A DNA stretch of 64,000 nt from Labrys wisconsinensis. Its GTDB lineage: Bacteria > Pseudomonadota > Alphaproteobacteria > Rhizobiales > Labraceae. A model generated the notes under the pieces. The model was not told where the DNA came from. It worked only from the letters and a program-made list of their open reading frames with translations, and searched no databases. The stretch spans positions 1 to 64,000 of the forward strand of contig NZ_JAUSVX010000007.1 in NCBI RefSeq assembly GCF_030814995.1, in the 5' to 3' direction. How positions within the stretch are numbered: the first letter of the stretch is position 1; each line of letters begins with the position of its first letter. Of this stretch, positions 24,922 to 34,957 are shown piece by piece. The position numbers and the translations under genes were made by a program.

Positions 24922-27111
24922 TCACAGCACGCGCTGCACGTCGCTGATCACCTTGCGGGCGCGCAGGCCGTCGATGATCGCGGTGAGATGCTTGAGGTCG
25001 TAGACCTCCATGTCGATCGTCAGCTCCGTCATGTCGGAGGAGAAGCGGCGCATCGTGAGGTTGTCGATGTTGGCGTCGGTCTCGGCGATCACCTGGGTGA
25101 TCTGGGCCAGCGTCCCCGGCTCGTTGATCGAGACCACCTGGATGCGGGCGGGATAGCGTTCGCCGCGCGAGGCTTCCACGTCCCAGCGCACGTCGAGCCA
25201 GAGCTGGTGCGGGTCGTCGAAATTGGCCAGCGCCGAGGACTGGATGGGATAGAGCGTGATCGCCTCCCCCGGGGTGAGGATGCCGACGATGCGGTCCCCC
25301 GGCACGGCGCCGCATTCGGCGAAGCGCACCGGCAGGTCGGCATTGATGCCGCGGATCGGGATGGCGTTGCTCGCGGGGTCGCCGCCCGGCACCTTGAAGC
25401 GCACGTTCTGCTCGGAGGACAGGCCGAACCAGCTGTCGTCGAGCCCGGCCGCGGCATGGGCGGACTGCTCGACCTTGAAGTCGGGATAGACGGCGCGCAG
25501 CACGTCGTGCGAGCGCATCTCGCCGCGCCCGACGGCGGTGACCACGTCCTCGACGCTCTTGCGGGCGAGGCGCTTCAGGGCGCCCTTGAGCGCATCGGGC
25601 GAGAAGGTCTTGCCGGCGCGCTCGAAGGCCCGCTCGATGATGCGCTGGCCGAGCCCGGCATATTGGGCGCGCGTCGCCGCCTTGGTCGCCTTGCGGATGG
25701 CGGCGCGGGCGCGCCCCGTCGTCACCAGCGTCTCCCAGGCGGCCGGCGGCGCCTGGCCCGGCACGGTGATGATCGCCACCTCGTCGCCGTTGAACAGCTC
25801 GGAGACCAGCGAGGCCGGGCGGCCGTTGACGCGGCAGCCGACCGCGGTGTTGCCGATGTCGGTGTGCACGGCATAGGCGAAGTCGATGGCATTGGCGCCG
25901 CGCGGCAGGGTAATCAGCTTGCCCTTCGGGGTGAAGCAGAACACCTGGTCCTGGAAGAGCTCGAGCTTGGTGTGCTCCAGGAACTCCTCCGGGCTGTCGC
26001 CCTCGGCCAGCACGTCCATGGTGCGGCGCAGCCAGGCGAAGGCCCGGCTCTCCGCCTCCATGCGCGCGGTGTCGCCGGCCTTGTTGTCCTTGTAGAGCGC
26101 GTGCGCCGCGATGCCGAACTCGGCGATGCGGTGCATCTCGTCGGTGCGGATCTGCAGCTCGACGCGCTGCTGGCCCGGACCGATCACCGTGGTGTGCAGC
26201 GAGCGGTAGTCGTTCTGCTTGGGCGTGGAGATGTAGTCCTTGAACCGGCCCGGCACGAGCGGCCATTTGGTGTGGACCAGGCCGAGCGCGCGGTAGCAAT
26301 CCTCGGTCGCGCCGACCAGGATGCGGAAGGCGAAGATATCGGACAATTGCTCGAAGGCGACCTGCTTGCGCTCCGTCTTCTTGAAGATCGAGTAGGGCCG
26401 CTTCTCCCGCCCCTTCACCTTGGCCTCGATGCCGCGCTCGGCCAGGTGCGCCGCCAGGTCGCGCTCGATCTCGGCGATCAGAGCGCCGTTCTTGCGCTTG
26501 AGGCCCTCCAGGCGCTTGACGATGGTGTCGTAATGGGCCGGCTGCAATTCGTGGAAGGCGAGGTCTTCCAGCTCCTCGCGCATGTCCTGCATGCCCATGC
26601 GGCCGGCGAGCGGCGCGTAAATGTCCAGCGTCTCCTGGGCGATGCGGGCGCGCTTGTCCGGCGACATGAAGTGCAGGGTGCGCATGTTGTGCAGGCGGTC
26701 GGCCAGCTTGACCAGCAGCACCCGCACGTCCTCGACGATGGCCAGCAAGAGCTTGCGCAGGTTCTCCGCCTGCTTGGCCTCCTTGGAGACCAGGTCGAGC
26801 TTCTTGATCTTGGTCAGGCCCTCGACCAGCGCGGCGATCTCCTTGCCGAAGCGCTTCTCGATCTCGCCGCGGGTGGTGTCGGTGTCCTCGATGGTGTCGT
26901 GCAGCAGGCCCGCCGCGATGGTGGCGTCGTCGAGCCTCAGGTCGGTGAGGAGCGAGGCCACCTGCAGGGGATGGGAGAAATAGGGATCGCCCGAAGCGCG
27001 CAACTGCTGGCCGTGCTGCTGCATGGCATAGACATAGGCGGCGTTGAGCAGGTCCTCGTTGACCGCCGGGTTGTAGGCCCGGACCTTGTCGACGAGCTCA
27101 TATTGCCGCAT
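24922..27111 (-). CDS. rsh: Bifunctional (p)ppGpp synthetase/hydrolase (RelA/SpoT homologue)
   Basis: The protein (729 residues from this start) contains the HD hydrolase domain with intact HDTIEDT (71-77), the synthetase domain ([36 protein letters not shown]), a TGS domain ([20 protein letters not shown]) and a C-terminal ACT domain ([20 protein letters not shown]). Both catalytic halves look active, as expected for the single long RSH enzyme of Hyphomicrobiales that controls the stringent response. I chose ATG 27111 because [10 protein letters not shown] matches the conserved family start; a GTG at 27132 would add seven residues. It follows rpoZ. Confidence 0.95.
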   Translation of the reverse strand: MRQYELVDKVRAYNPAVNEDLLNAAYVYAMQQHGQQLRASGDPYFSHPLQVASLLTDLRLDDATIAAGLLHDTIEDTDTTRGEIEKRFGKEIAALVEGLTKIKKLDLVSKEAKQAENLRKLLLAIVEDVRVLLVKLADRLHNMRTLHFMSPDKRARIAQETLDIYAPLAGRMGMQDMREELEDLAFHELQPAHYDTIVKRLEGLKRKNGALIAEIERDLAAHLAERGIEAKVKGREKRPYSIFKKTERKQVAFEQLSDIFAFRILVGATEDCYRALGLVHTKWPLVPGRFKDYISTPKQNDYRSLHTTVIGPGQQRVELQIRTDEMHRIAEFGIAAHALYKDNKAGDTARMEAESRAFAWLRRTMDVLAEGDSPEEFLEHTKLELFQDQVFCFTPKGKLITLPRGANAIDFAYAVHTDIGNTAVGCRVNGRPASLVSELFNGDEVAIITVPGQAPPAAWETLVTTGRARAAIRKATKAATRAQYAGLGQRIIERAFERAGKTFSPDALKGALKRLARKSVEDVVTAVGRGEMRSHDVLRAVYPDFKVEQSAHAAAGLDDSWFGLSSEQNVRFKVPGGDPASNAIPIRGINADLPVRFAECGAVPGDRIVGILTPGEAITLYPIQSSALANFDDPHQLWLDVRWDVEASRGERYPARIQVVSINEPGTLAQITQVIAETDANIDNLTMRRFSSDMTELTIDMEVYDLKHLTAIIDGLRARKVISDVQRVL

Positions 27112-27183
27112 CAATCGGAAAGGCGCACTCACGAAGGCTCACCACGGTCTCCTGCCTCGCCATTCAATCGTGCACCGACGCAA

Positions 27184-27220
27184 AAGACAAAAGAAAAGCG
27201 GGCCGATGGCTGCGGCCCGC
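27184..27220 (-). terminator. Rho-independent terminator after rpoZ
   Basis: On the minus strand an 8-bp perfect stem GCGGGCCG/CGGCCCGC (27198-27220) with a 7-nt loop is followed by TTTTCTTTTGTCTT. It lies 28 bp after the rpoZ stop and 73 bp before rsh, so rsh probably has partial read-through or its own promoter. Confidence 0.8.
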
Positions 27221-27247
27221 CGTCGGGTGCCGGGATGGCGGACAGCC

Positions 27248-27625
27248 CTATTCCTCGTCGTCGGACCCGTTGTCGGCCGGCGGCACCAGGCCCTCCAGGC
27301 CGCGCAGCAGGTCTTCCTCCGACATGCGGTCGAAGGAGACGTTGTCGTCGGAGGAATCGCCGATCAGGGCCACGGGCTCGGCCTCCGGCTCGTCCACCTC
27401 GACATATTTCTGCATGGAGTGGATCAGATCCTCCTTGAGATCGGCCGGCGTCAGATGCGAGTCGGCGATCTCGCGCAGGGCGACGACCGGGTTCTTGTCG
27501 CGGTCGCGATCGACGGTGAGCTGCGCGCCGCCGGCGATCATGCGGGCGCGGTGGCTGGCGAGCAGGATCAGCTCGAAGCGGTTCTCGACCTTGTCGATGC
27601 AATCTTCCACCGTGACGCGCGCCAT
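27248..27625 (-). CDS. rpoZ: RNA polymerase omega subunit
   Basis: The 125-residue protein begins [20 protein letters not shown] and continues [15 protein letters not shown], the standard omega core that binds the beta' C-terminus and helps RNA polymerase assembly and ppGpp response. The acidic C-terminal half ([10 protein letters not shown] through NGSDDEE) is the extended tail usual in alphaproteobacteria. An AAGGAG ribosome site lies 10 nt before the ATG. The rpoZ-rsh adjacency is conserved. Confidence 0.96.
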   Translation of the reverse strand: MARVTVEDCIDKVENRFELILLASHRARMIAGGAQLTVDRDRDKNPVVALREIADSHLTPADLKEDLIHSMQKYVEVDEPEAEPVALIGDSSDDNVSFDRMSEEDLLRGLEGLVPPADNGSDDEE

Positions 27626-28039
27626 GGCGAAGCATCTCCTTACCAGATTTCGGGATCAAGCCAGCGCAATACACCGCCGGCGAGACGCGCGCAACCGTCA
27701 ATGTCCGGCCAGGCCCCGTTACTCACACCGGCCATGATCATCCAGCGGCCTCATCGACAATCCACTTGCCGAACCGCCGCGACCTCTTGCGCCCGCCACC
27801 AACCCTCTGGAATTTTCAGCCGGCGCCCCCAGATCTAGACTTGACACGCGCGCGGCGCGAGCGCACAGACAGACAAAACAAACATATCCGATTGTATCCA
27901 GCCATCAATCTTCGTTTCTGGTCGAATTACGAGTGGCGAAATATAGATCGCTCCTGATTGTTTTTTCTTCGGCGCCACGATCGACGAGCTTTGGTGTATT
28001 CCTTAAAGACTACTGACAGACCCAAGGAAACAACGGGCC
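27626..28039. other. Divergent promoter region between rpoZ and the NYN gene
   Basis: The 414 bp contain no gene. Positions about 27840-28020 are AT-rich and include a TTGACA (27840-27845) without a clear -10 partner. The region should hold promoters for both divergent transcripts, but no site can be assigned with confidence. Confidence 0.4.
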
Positions 28040-28690
28040 ATGCCCACTTCGCAAGAACGCATTGCGCTGTTCATTGACGGCGCGAATCTTTATGCAACGG
28101 CCAAGAGCCTGGGCTTCGACATCGACTACCGGAAGATGTTGAAAGAGTATCAGGGCCGGGGCTATCTGGTCCGGGCTTTCTACTACACAGCCCTGGTCGA
28201 AGACCAGGAGTACTCGTCGATCCGACCGTTGATCGATTGGCTCGACTATAACGGCTATTCCGTCGTGACCAAGCCGACCAAGGAATTCGTCGATTCCACC
28301 GGCCGACGCAAGGTCAAGGGCAACATGGACATCGAACTGGCCATCGATGCCATGGAGCTGGCCGATCATATCGACCACATGGTGCTGTTCTCCGGCGACG
28401 GCGATTTCCGCTCGCTGGTCGAGGCCATGCAGCGCAAGGGCGTGCGGGTCTCGGTGGTCTCGACCATCTCGACCCAGCCGCCGATGGTCGCGGACGAGCT
28501 GCGCCGCCAGGCCGACGAGTTCGTCGACCTCACCACCCTGCAGTCGCGGGTCGGCCGCGACCCCGGCGAGCGGGCGATGCGGCCGCACAATGGCAGCCCG
28601 GCACCCCTGCGCCAGTCGCCCGGCTTCGGCGGGCAGACCCCGGGCTTCATGGGAACCGCTGCGCCCGCCCCGCAGGACGGGTCGAGCTGA
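28040..28690 (+). CDS. NYN-domain (LabA/DUF88 family) putative ribonuclease
   Basis: The 216-residue protein is a PIN-like NYN domain: strand 1 IALFIDGANLY (8-18) with the first catalytic Asp, KVKGNMDIELAIDAMELADH with the second acidic site, and LFSGDGDFRSLVEAMQRKG with the third. The C-terminal 45 residues are Pro/Gly-rich and probably disordered. Such proteins are expected to be metal-dependent RNases, but the cellular role is not established. It diverges from rpoZ, a conserved alphaproteobacterial arrangement, and the uracil-DNA glycosylase follows after 23 bp. AAGGA lies 11 nt before the ATG. Confidence 0.88.
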   Translation: MPTSQERIALFIDGANLYATAKSLGFDIDYRKMLKEYQGRGYLVRAFYYTALVEDQEYSSIRPLIDWLDYNGYSVVTKPTKEFVDSTGRRKVKGNMDIELAIDAMELADHIDHMVLFSGDGDFRSLVEAMQRKGVRVSVVSTISTQPPMVADELRRQADEFVDLTTLQSRVGRDPGERAMRPHNGSPAPLRQSPGFGGQTPGFMGTAAPAPQDGSS

Positions 28691-28713
28691 GCCGAGCCGG
28701 GAGCCTCTCGTCC

Positions 28714-29385
28714 GTGCAAGCCACCGCGCCGTCCGACACGCCGGAAGAGGCGGGCCGGGACTGTCCGCTCTGCCCACGCCTGACCGCGTTCCGCGCGCGC
28801 TGGCGCGCCGCCGAGCCGGACTGGTTCAACGCGCCGGTGCGCAGCTTCGGGGACCGTCAGGCGCGGTTCCTGATCGCCGGCCTGGCGCCCGGCCTGCGCG
28901 GGGCCAACCGCACCGGGCGGCCCTTCACCGGCGATTATGCCGGCGACCTGCTCTATGCCACGCTGCTCGAATACGGCTTCGCCGCCGGGCATTACGACGA
29001 GCGGCCGGATGACGGGCTGACCCTGGTGGATTGCCGGATCAGCAATGCCGTGCGTTGCGTGCCGCCGGAGAACAAGCCGACCGGCGCGGAGATCGCCACC
29101 TGCCGCCGCTTCCTCGCCGCCACGCTGGCGGGAATGCCGCGCCTGACCGTCGTGCTGGCGCTCGGCCGCATCGCCCATGACAGCGCCGTGACCGCGCTCG
29201 GCGCAAGGCCGGCGCGACACGCCTTCGCCCATCGGGCCCGGCACGAGATCGGGCGCATCCGGCTCTACGACAGCTATCACTGCTCGCGCTACAACACCAA
29301 CACCGGCCGGCTGACCGAGCAGATGTTCCGCGACGTCTTTGCCGACATCCGTCGGGACCTCGACGCGCTCGCTGCGCCGGCGTGA
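28714..29385 (+). CDS. Uracil-DNA glycosylase, type 5-like (UdgB)
   Basis: The 223-residue protein has the four-Cys Fe-S cluster pattern of family 4/5 enzymes (CPLCPR early, CRISNAVRC and the later CRR) and the active-site motif GLAPGLRGANRTGRPFTGD, in which the Asp or Asn of other families is replaced as in family 5. The second motif is HCSRYNTNTGRLT. It removes uracil, and in relatives hypoxanthine, from DNA. It starts with GTG 23 bp after the NYN gene, so both are likely cotranscribed. Confidence 0.88.
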   Translation: MQATAPSDTPEEAGRDCPLCPRLTAFRARWRAAEPDWFNAPVRSFGDRQARFLIAGLAPGLRGANRTGRPFTGDYAGDLLYATLLEYGFAAGHYDERPDDGLTLVDCRISNAVRCVPPENKPTGAEIATCRRFLAATLAGMPRLTVVLALGRIAHDSAVTALGARPARHAFAHRARHEIGRIRLYDSYHCSRYNTNTGRLTEQMFRDVFADIRRDLDALAAPA

Positions 29386-29515
29386 CGATTTCGCCGCGCC
29401 GCCCCTGCGGCAGGCCTCTCCAATAATCAGTCCTTAACGCGATATCGCCAATCTGCTCCCAAGGTTTGACCTTGCATTAACGATGCCGCAAAGGCGGCCC
29501 GGGGGGCACGTCGCC

Positions 29516-31501
29516 ATGAGACTCCGTTCGTTCCGGCTTCCGCGACTGTCGCTGTCGATCAAGGCGCGCATCGCCGCCCTGTCGCTGGTGCCGCTGATCG
29601 CCTTCGGCGTGATCGCGGCGACGACCTGGATCGGCCAGACCAGGGTCGACGAAGCCGTCGCGGCCTTCCAGCAGCAGGCCAGCACCGCCCGCCTCGCCCT
29701 GAGCATGAGGGCCGAGGTGGTCACCATGCTCTACGAGGCCCGGCGCCTCGCCCAGACCCGGGAGCCCGACGCCGCCAAGGAATTCCAGGCGGCCGCCGGC
29801 CGGTTCGGCAAGAACTTCTCGACGCTCAAGGATCTCAGCGTCGCCGACCGGATGGCGAGCGCCCGCTTCGCGCCGATCGACAGCCTGGTGCGCCAGAGCA
29901 ACACCCTGTTCGCCACCCTGATCACCACGGTCGCCGATCTCGGCAGCGACGAGAAGCACGGCCGCACCAAGGACCTGGAGGCCGCGGCGGCAAAGGTGGA
30001 GGGCCTCCTCGCGGCGGACGGCGGGCACCAGGCGGCTCTGCTGGCGTTCCAAGGCATCCGCCAGCTCGAATTGCAGATGCGCATCGCCCCGGCCAGCGCC
30101 TCCGCCACCGCGCTGGCGGCCAAGGTCAAGGAGCTGCAGGAGGGGACGGTCGTGGCGCTGCTGCCGGGCGAAGCGCGCGACGCCGTCCGCACGGCGCTCG
30201 ACACCTATGCCAAGATCTTCCAGCGCTGGGCGGACGACATCGCCGACATCGTCATGCAGTCGATGCAGATCGAGGCCAAGTTCGCCACGCTGCTCTCGAC
30301 GCTCGAGGGCTTCCGCAGCAATTCCGAATTCGCCCAGAGCCGGGCGACCGACGCGCTCGACGCCGCCAAGCTCCAGGTGCTGGTCACCGTGCTCGCGGCC
30401 ATCGGCATCGCGGCGGTGCTGACCGCGCTCCTGAGCTTCCTGGTCGGGCGCAGCATCACCAATCCGCTGGGCCGCCTGTCGGCGACGATGCAGCGCCTGG
30501 CCGCCGGCGAGACGGCGGTGGAGGTGCCGCAGGCGGCGCTGCGCGACGAAGTCGGCGCCATGGCCCGCACCGTGCTGGTGTTCCGCGACAATGCGGTGGA
30601 GCGCGAGCGCCTGGCGGCTGCCGAGGCGAGCGAGGTCGATGCGCGCCAGCGCCGGACGCAGGCGGTCGACGGGCTCGTCGCCGATTTCGGCCAGACCGTC
30701 GACGCGGTCCTGGCGGAGCTGCGCGGCGCTGCCGCCGGGCTCGGCCAGGCCGCCGGCACGATGAACAGCGTCGCGGCGCAGGTGACGCAGGATGCGCGCG
30801 AGGCGGGAGCGAGCGCCGGCAGCGCCGCCAGCAACGTCACCGCCGCGGCAGGTGCGGCCGAGGAGCTCGCCGCCTCGATCCGCGAGATCGCCGGCCAGGC
30901 CTCCAAGTCCACGGCCGTCGCCAGGCATGCCGCCGACGAGACCGCCCGCACCGTCCAGACCATGTCGGGCCTGGCCGCCGCCGCCACCCGCATCGGCGAG
31001 GTCGTCGGCCTGATCCAGGCGATCGCCGGCCAGACCAACCTGCTCGCCCTCAACGCCACCATCGAGGCGGCGCGGGCCGGCGAAGCCGGACGCGGCTTCG
31101 CGGTGGTCGCGGCGGAGGTGAAGAACCTCGCCACCCAGACCGCCCGCGCCACCGAGGAGATCGCCGCGCAGATCAATGCCATCCAGCAGGCCTCGGGCGA
31201 CGCGGTGGTGGCGATCGAGAAGGTCAGCGAGACCATCAACGAGATGTCGGCCATCGCCGGCTCCGTCGCCGCGGCGGTGGAGGAGCAGAGCGCCGCGGTC
31301 GGCTCGATCGCCCAGGGCGTCGAGATGGCCTCGGGCGAGGCGCGCACCGGCGCCGCCGCCATGGCCTCGGCCGAGAAATCGGCCGAGAGCGCCCTCGGCA
31401 CCGCCCAGGATGTCGCGAGCTTCGCCGATACGCTCGGCGGCCAGGCCCAGCGCCTCGACGGCGAGGTCGGCCGGTTCCTGCAGGCGGTGCGGGCGGCCTG
31501 A
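29516..31501 (+). CDS. Methyl-accepting chemotaxis protein with HAMP domain
   Basis: The 661-residue receptor has a first membrane helix (about 17-39), a helical ligand-binding region of about 245 residues, a second helix (about 288-311), HAMP (about 310-365, [20 protein letters not shown]) and a signalling domain with the hairpin tip [20 protein letters not shown]. It should signal through CheA/CheW. The sensor domain is a four-helix-type module rich in Ala and Gln, with no recognisable PAS or Cache domain. No C-terminal CheR pentapeptide is present; it ends QAVRAA. Start 29516 was chosen over 29483 because GGGGGG lies 10 nt upstream. Confidence 0.92.
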   Translation: MRLRSFRLPRLSLSIKARIAALSLVPLIAFGVIAATTWIGQTRVDEAVAAFQQQASTARLALSMRAEVVTMLYEARRLAQTREPDAAKEFQAAAGRFGKNFSTLKDLSVADRMASARFAPIDSLVRQSNTLFATLITTVADLGSDEKHGRTKDLEAAAAKVEGLLAADGGHQAALLAFQGIRQLELQMRIAPASASATALAAKVKELQEGTVVALLPGEARDAVRTALDTYAKIFQRWADDIADIVMQSMQIEAKFATLLSTLEGFRSNSEFAQSRATDALDAAKLQVLVTVLAAIGIAAVLTALLSFLVGRSITNPLGRLSATMQRLAAGETAVEVPQAALRDEVGAMARTVLVFRDNAVERERLAAAEASEVDARQRRTQAVDGLVADFGQTVDAVLAELRGAAAGLGQAAGTMNSVAAQVTQDAREAGASAGSAASNVTAAAGAAEELAASIREIAGQASKSTAVARHAADETARTVQTMSGLAAAATRIGEVVGLIQAIAGQTNLLALNATIEAARAGEAGRGFAVVAAEVKNLATQTARATEEIAAQINAIQQASGDAVVAIEKVSETINEMSAIAGSVAAAVEEQSAAVGSIAQGVEMASGEARTGAAAMASAEKSAESALGTAQDVASFADTLGGQAQRLDGEVGRFLQAVRAA

Positions 31502-31508
31502 TCGCCGC

Positions 31509-32414
31509 TCAGCGCACCCGCGCCCGCTCGGCCAGGAAGTCGAGCAGGGCGCGCACCCGTGCCGGCAGCGGCCCGCCCTGCCCGAGATAGACGGCGTGCA
31601 CTTCCTCCAGGTCGCCGGGATTGGCGTCCTCCAGAACGGCGCGCAGCCGTCCGGCGCGGATGTCCTCGCGCACCGTGAAGGCCGCGAGGCGGGCGAGGCC
31701 CGCTCCGCCGACGGCGAGATGGCGCAGCGCCTCGCCGTCGCTCGCCTGGATGCTGCCCACGGTCGGCAGCCTGATCGGCGCTCCGTCCCGGATCAGCGGC
31801 CAGCCTTCGATGGTGCGGGCATAGCAGAAGCCGAGGCGGTCGTGCGCCTCGAGCTCGGCGACGGATCGCGGCTCGCCGCACCGCGCGAGATAGGACGGCG
31901 CGCCGACGATCACCATGCGCGTCGCCCCGAGCTTGCGGGCGAGGAGGCGCGAGCTCTTCAGCGGGCCGGCGCGGACCGCCACGTCGGTGCGCTCCTCCAG
32001 GAGGTCGATCACCGCGTCGGTCTGCACGATGTCGAGGCTCACGCCGGGATAGCGCTGCAGAAATTCCGGCACCAGCGGCGCCAGGATATGGGTGCCGAAG
32101 GAGGCGTTGGTGTTGAGGCGGATGCGCCCGGCCGGGCGCTCGCCCGCGCCGGCGGCGCGCTCGGCCTCGTCGAGGTCGGCGAGGATGCGGGTGCTGCGCT
32201 CATAGAAGGCGCGGCCCTCCGGGGTGAGCTGCAGCCGGCGCGTCGAGCGGTTGATCAGCCGCCCGCCGAGGCGCAGCTCCAGCCGGGCGACCAGCTTGCT
32301 CACCGCCGAGGGCGTCATGCGGAAGGCGCGGGCCGCCGCCGAGAAGCCGCCGAGCTCGACGACGCGCGCGAACACCTCCATCTCGCCCGAGCGATTGACA
32401 TCCAGCCTGGCCAT
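31509..32414 (-). CDS. LysR-family transcriptional regulator
   Basis: The 301-residue protein has the N-terminal winged helix (VVELGGFSAAARAFRMTPSA at about residues 18-37, then VSKLVARLELRLGGRLINRS) and the periplasmic-binding-like effector domain from about 90. It is transcribed divergently from the MFS exporter at 32513, the usual layout in which the LysR protein controls the neighbour. The 98-bp intergenic region should contain its binding site; no perfect palindrome is evident. Confidence 0.9.
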   Translation of the reverse strand: MARLDVNRSGEMEVFARVVELGGFSAAARAFRMTPSAVSKLVARLELRLGGRLINRSTRRLQLTPEGRAFYERSTRILADLDEAERAAGAGERPAGRIRLNTNASFGTHILAPLVPEFLQRYPGVSLDIVQTDAVIDLLEERTDVAVRAGPLKSSRLLARKLGATRMVIVGAPSYLARCGEPRSVAELEAHDRLGFCYARTIEGWPLIRDGAPIRLPTVGSIQASDGEALRHLAVGGAGLARLAAFTVREDIRAGRLRAVLEDANPGDLEEVHAVYLGQGGPLPARVRALLDFLAERARVR

Positions 32415-32512
32415 GGTGACTTGATCTCACAAGCGATGTGCCTTCCGTCAGGCTAACGCAAAAGCTGGCCGCCGGCCATCTCCGGCACGAGATGATCGTT
32501 GCGGAGCCAGAC

Positions 32513-33688
32513 ATGCCCATCGCCCTCTATGCCCTCACCGCCGGCGCCTTCGGCATCGGCGTCACCGAATTCGTCATCATGGGATTGCTGATCCAGGTCG
32601 CGGCCGACCTCGGCGTGACCATCGCCGGCGCCGGCCTCTTGATCTCCGGCTATGCGCTGGGCGTGGTCGTCGGCGCCCCGCTTCTCACCGCCGCGACCGG
32701 GCACTGGCCGCGCAAGCGCGTGCTGATCGGCCTGATGGCGATCTTCACCCTCGGCAACGCCCTCTGCGCCCTCGCCCCGAGCTACGGCCTCCTGATGGCG
32801 GCGCGGGTGCTGACCGCCTTCGCCCACGGCACCTTCTTCGGCGTCGGCTCGGTGGTGGCCACCGGCCTGGTCAAGCCCGACCGCAAGGCCTCGGCCATCG
32901 CCGTCATGTTCACCGGGCTCACCGTCGCCAACATCCTCGGCGTGCCCTTCGGCACCTGGCTCGGCCTCGAGCTCGGCTGGCGCGCCACCTTCTGGGCGGT
33001 GGCGCTGGTCGGTCTCGTCGCCCTCGCCGTCATCGCCCTCGCGGTGCCGATGGACCGGGCGGCGCCCGAGGCCGGCGACTGGCGGGCCGACGTCCGGGCC
33101 ATGGCGCGGCGGCCGGTGCTGCTGGGCCTGGCCACCACCGTGCTCGGCTATGCCGGCGTCTTCGCGGTGTTCACCTATGTCGCACCGATCCTGACCGGCA
33201 TCACCGGCTTCGGCGAGGCGGCGGTCTCGCCCATCCTGCTGGTGTTCGGCGGCGGCCTGATCGTCGGCAACCTCGTCGGCGGCCGGCTGGCGGACTGGAA
33301 CCTATCCGCCGCCGTGCTGGGCAGCCTCGCCGTCCTGGCGCTGGTGCTCGGGCTGATGACCTTCGGGGTGCACGACAAGGTCGCGGCGATCGTCTTCGTC
33401 GGCCTGCTCGGCGCCGGCGCCTTCGCCACCGTGGCGCCGCTGCAGATGTGGGTGCTCGACAAGGCCGAGGGGGCCGGGCAGAGCCTGGCCTCCAGCTTCA
33501 ACATCGCCGCCTTCAACCTCGGCAACGCGCTTGGCGCCTGGGCCGGCGGAGCGGTGATCGACCACGGGCCGGGCCTCGCCGCCCTGCCCCTGGTCGCGGC
33601 GCTGGCGCCGGTGCTGGGGCTGGGGATCGCCGTCGTCGCCATGCGCCTGGAGGGGCAGCGGCGTGCCCTCGCCTCGACGGCCTGCTGA
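32513..33688 (+). CDS. MFS exporter, DHA1/AraJ-like
   Basis: The 391-residue protein has 12 predicted helices and opens with MPIALYALTAGAFGIGVTEF, followed by MGLLIQVAADLGVTI, the pattern of the AraJ/YdhP sugar- and drug-efflux group. The motif A equivalent is TAATGHWPRKRVLIGL. GGAG lies 6 nt before the ATG at 32513; upstream in-frame ATGs (32438, 32492) have poorer context. It probably exports a small molecule sensed by the divergent LysR regulator; the substrate is unknown. Confidence 0.87.
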   Translation: MPIALYALTAGAFGIGVTEFVIMGLLIQVAADLGVTIAGAGLLISGYALGVVVGAPLLTAATGHWPRKRVLIGLMAIFTLGNALCALAPSYGLLMAARVLTAFAHGTFFGVGSVVATGLVKPDRKASAIAVMFTGLTVANILGVPFGTWLGLELGWRATFWAVALVGLVALAVIALAVPMDRAAPEAGDWRADVRAMARRPVLLGLATTVLGYAGVFAVFTYVAPILTGITGFGEAAVSPILLVFGGGLIVGNLVGGRLADWNLSAAVLGSLAVLALVLGLMTFGVHDKVAAIVFVGLLGAGAFATVAPLQMWVLDKAEGAGQSLASSFNIAAFNLGNALGAWAGGAVIDHGPGLAALPLVAALAPVLGLGIAVVAMRLEGQRRALASTAC

Positions 33689-33741
33689 AACCGGCCCAGC
33701 TCGCCCGGGCCGCTTCGCGCGGGCGCGGGACCGTCGGCGCT

Positions 33742-34761
33742 TCAGCCGGCGGTCTTGCGGTACTGGTAGTTCTTGTCGATGCGCTCCATGAGATAGTCGC
33801 CGTAGATGACGGGCTCGAAGCGCGGCGTCTCGCCCGCCGGCACCAGGCCCGGCAGGCAGGAAATGGTCTCGGCCATGTCGGGATCGAAGAAGAACGGCAC
33901 GGAATAGCGGTCGATCGTCGCCTTGTTCTGGACGCGGTGCGGCGTCGACTGCCAGCGCCCGTTGGTCCAGCGGGACAGGATGTCGCCGACATTGACGACG
34001 AAGGTCCCGGGAATCGGCGTCGCGCGGATCCAGCCGCCGCCGCGCCGGCGCACCTCCAGCCCGCCGACTCCGTCCTGCAGCAGGATGGTGATGAAGCCGT
34101 AGTCGGTGTGCGGCGCGGAGCCGAACTCGTCCTCCGCCGCGTCGGGATGCGAGGGATAGTGCAGGAGCCTCAGGAAGGTGGTCGGCCGCTCGAAGAAGCG
34201 GTCGAGCGCCTCCGGCGCGAAGCCGAGCGCCCGGGCGATGATCTGCGTGAAGCGCTGCGCCAGGCCCTGCAGGGCGGCGTTGTAGGCCGCGACGGTATCG
34301 CGGAAGCCCGGCAGGTCGGCCGGCCACTGGTTCGGCCCCTGCAGGGCCTGGCCGAAGCGCGGATCGTCCTCGGCGACCTCGTGCATCACCATCAGGGATT
34401 CGCTGTTGTTGGGCTTGGTGACCTTGGCCACCGAAGAGGTGACGATCACCGAGGTCTTCGGCGCCATGTAGCCGCGATGGAAGTCGTTGATGGCGAGGGT
34501 GTCCTTGGCCGCCTGCGGCTGGGCGTGGAAGGCCTTGGACGCGGCGAACACCGCCTGCATCTGCTCGATCGGCACGCCGGTATTGGCGAGATAGCAAAAG
34601 CCGATATCGGAGAAGACCCGATCGACATGGCCGGCGATCCGGTCCAGCCCCGCCTCGTCGAAAGCGAAGTTCTGAAGATCGATGATCGGCAGCTGCTGCA
34701 GGGGCTCGTCCGCCGGGGGCGGCGCGGGCTGCGGACTGACGGAGGGCGTGACGGAAGACAT
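33742..34761 (-). CDS. Isopenicillin-N-synthase-like 2-oxoglutarate/Fe(II)-dependent oxygenase
   Basis: The 339-residue protein has an N-terminal DIOX_N domain (IIDLQNFAFDEAGLDRIAGH onward) and the 2OG-Fe(II) double-stranded beta-helix. The iron triad is His218 and Asp220 (APHTDYGF) with His275 (STPHRVQN), and Arg285-x-Ser287 (RYSVPF) should bind 2-oxoglutarate. No signal peptide. Family members hydroxylate or desaturate diverse small molecules, so the reaction is open. It is divergent from the GntR gene at 34958 and shares a FadR-type operator with it. The following ABC importer and hydrolases suggest a role in catabolism of an imported N-compound, but that is inference. Confidence 0.88.
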   Translation of the reverse strand: MSSVTPSVSPQPAPPPADEPLQQLPIIDLQNFAFDEAGLDRIAGHVDRVFSDIGFCYLANTGVPIEQMQAVFAASKAFHAQPQAAKDTLAINDFHRGYMAPKTSVIVTSSVAKVTKPNNSESLMVMHEVAEDDPRFGQALQGPNQWPADLPGFRDTVAAYNAALQGLAQRFTQIIARALGFAPEALDRFFERPTTFLRLLHYPSHPDAAEDEFGSAPHTDYGFITILLQDGVGGLEVRRRGGGWIRATPIPGTFVVNVGDILSRWTNGRWQSTPHRVQNKATIDRYSVPFFFDPDMAETISCLPGLVPAGETPRFEPVIYGDYLMERIDKNYQYRKTAG

Positions 34762-34819
34762 GAGGGCATCACCTTCTGGGCGGCGTTGAGTGCGGGCCGG
34801 CCCCGCTTGCAGACTTGAC

Positions 34820-34848
34820 TTGTTCCACAGTACCGTCGACTGTATACA
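34820..34848 (+). promoter_or_regulatory. Promoter with overlapping FadR-type operator before the second GntR gene
   Basis: TTGTTC (34820-34825), a 17-nt spacer and TATACA (34843-34848) form a plausible promoter. The palindrome TGTATACA (34841-34848) matches the FadR-subfamily consensus YGTMKACR exactly and overlaps the -10. A second small inverted repeat ACAGT-N7-ACTGT spans about 34827-34843. The site lies between the divergent oxygenase and GntR genes and could control both. Confidence 0.55.
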
Positions 34849-34957
34849 AAACAGAGCAGAGATCGACGAGCGTGTCCAGAGCTTCGGATCATCCGGCAAG
34901 GCAAAGCGAACCAGGCCATCCCGCGCGGCCCGGCGGTTTCGGCATGCGGCCGTGACG

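Noticed and set aside
24649-27438. Plus-strand open frame of 929 codons
   Set aside because: Antisense to rsh, whose domains and catalytic motifs are clear.
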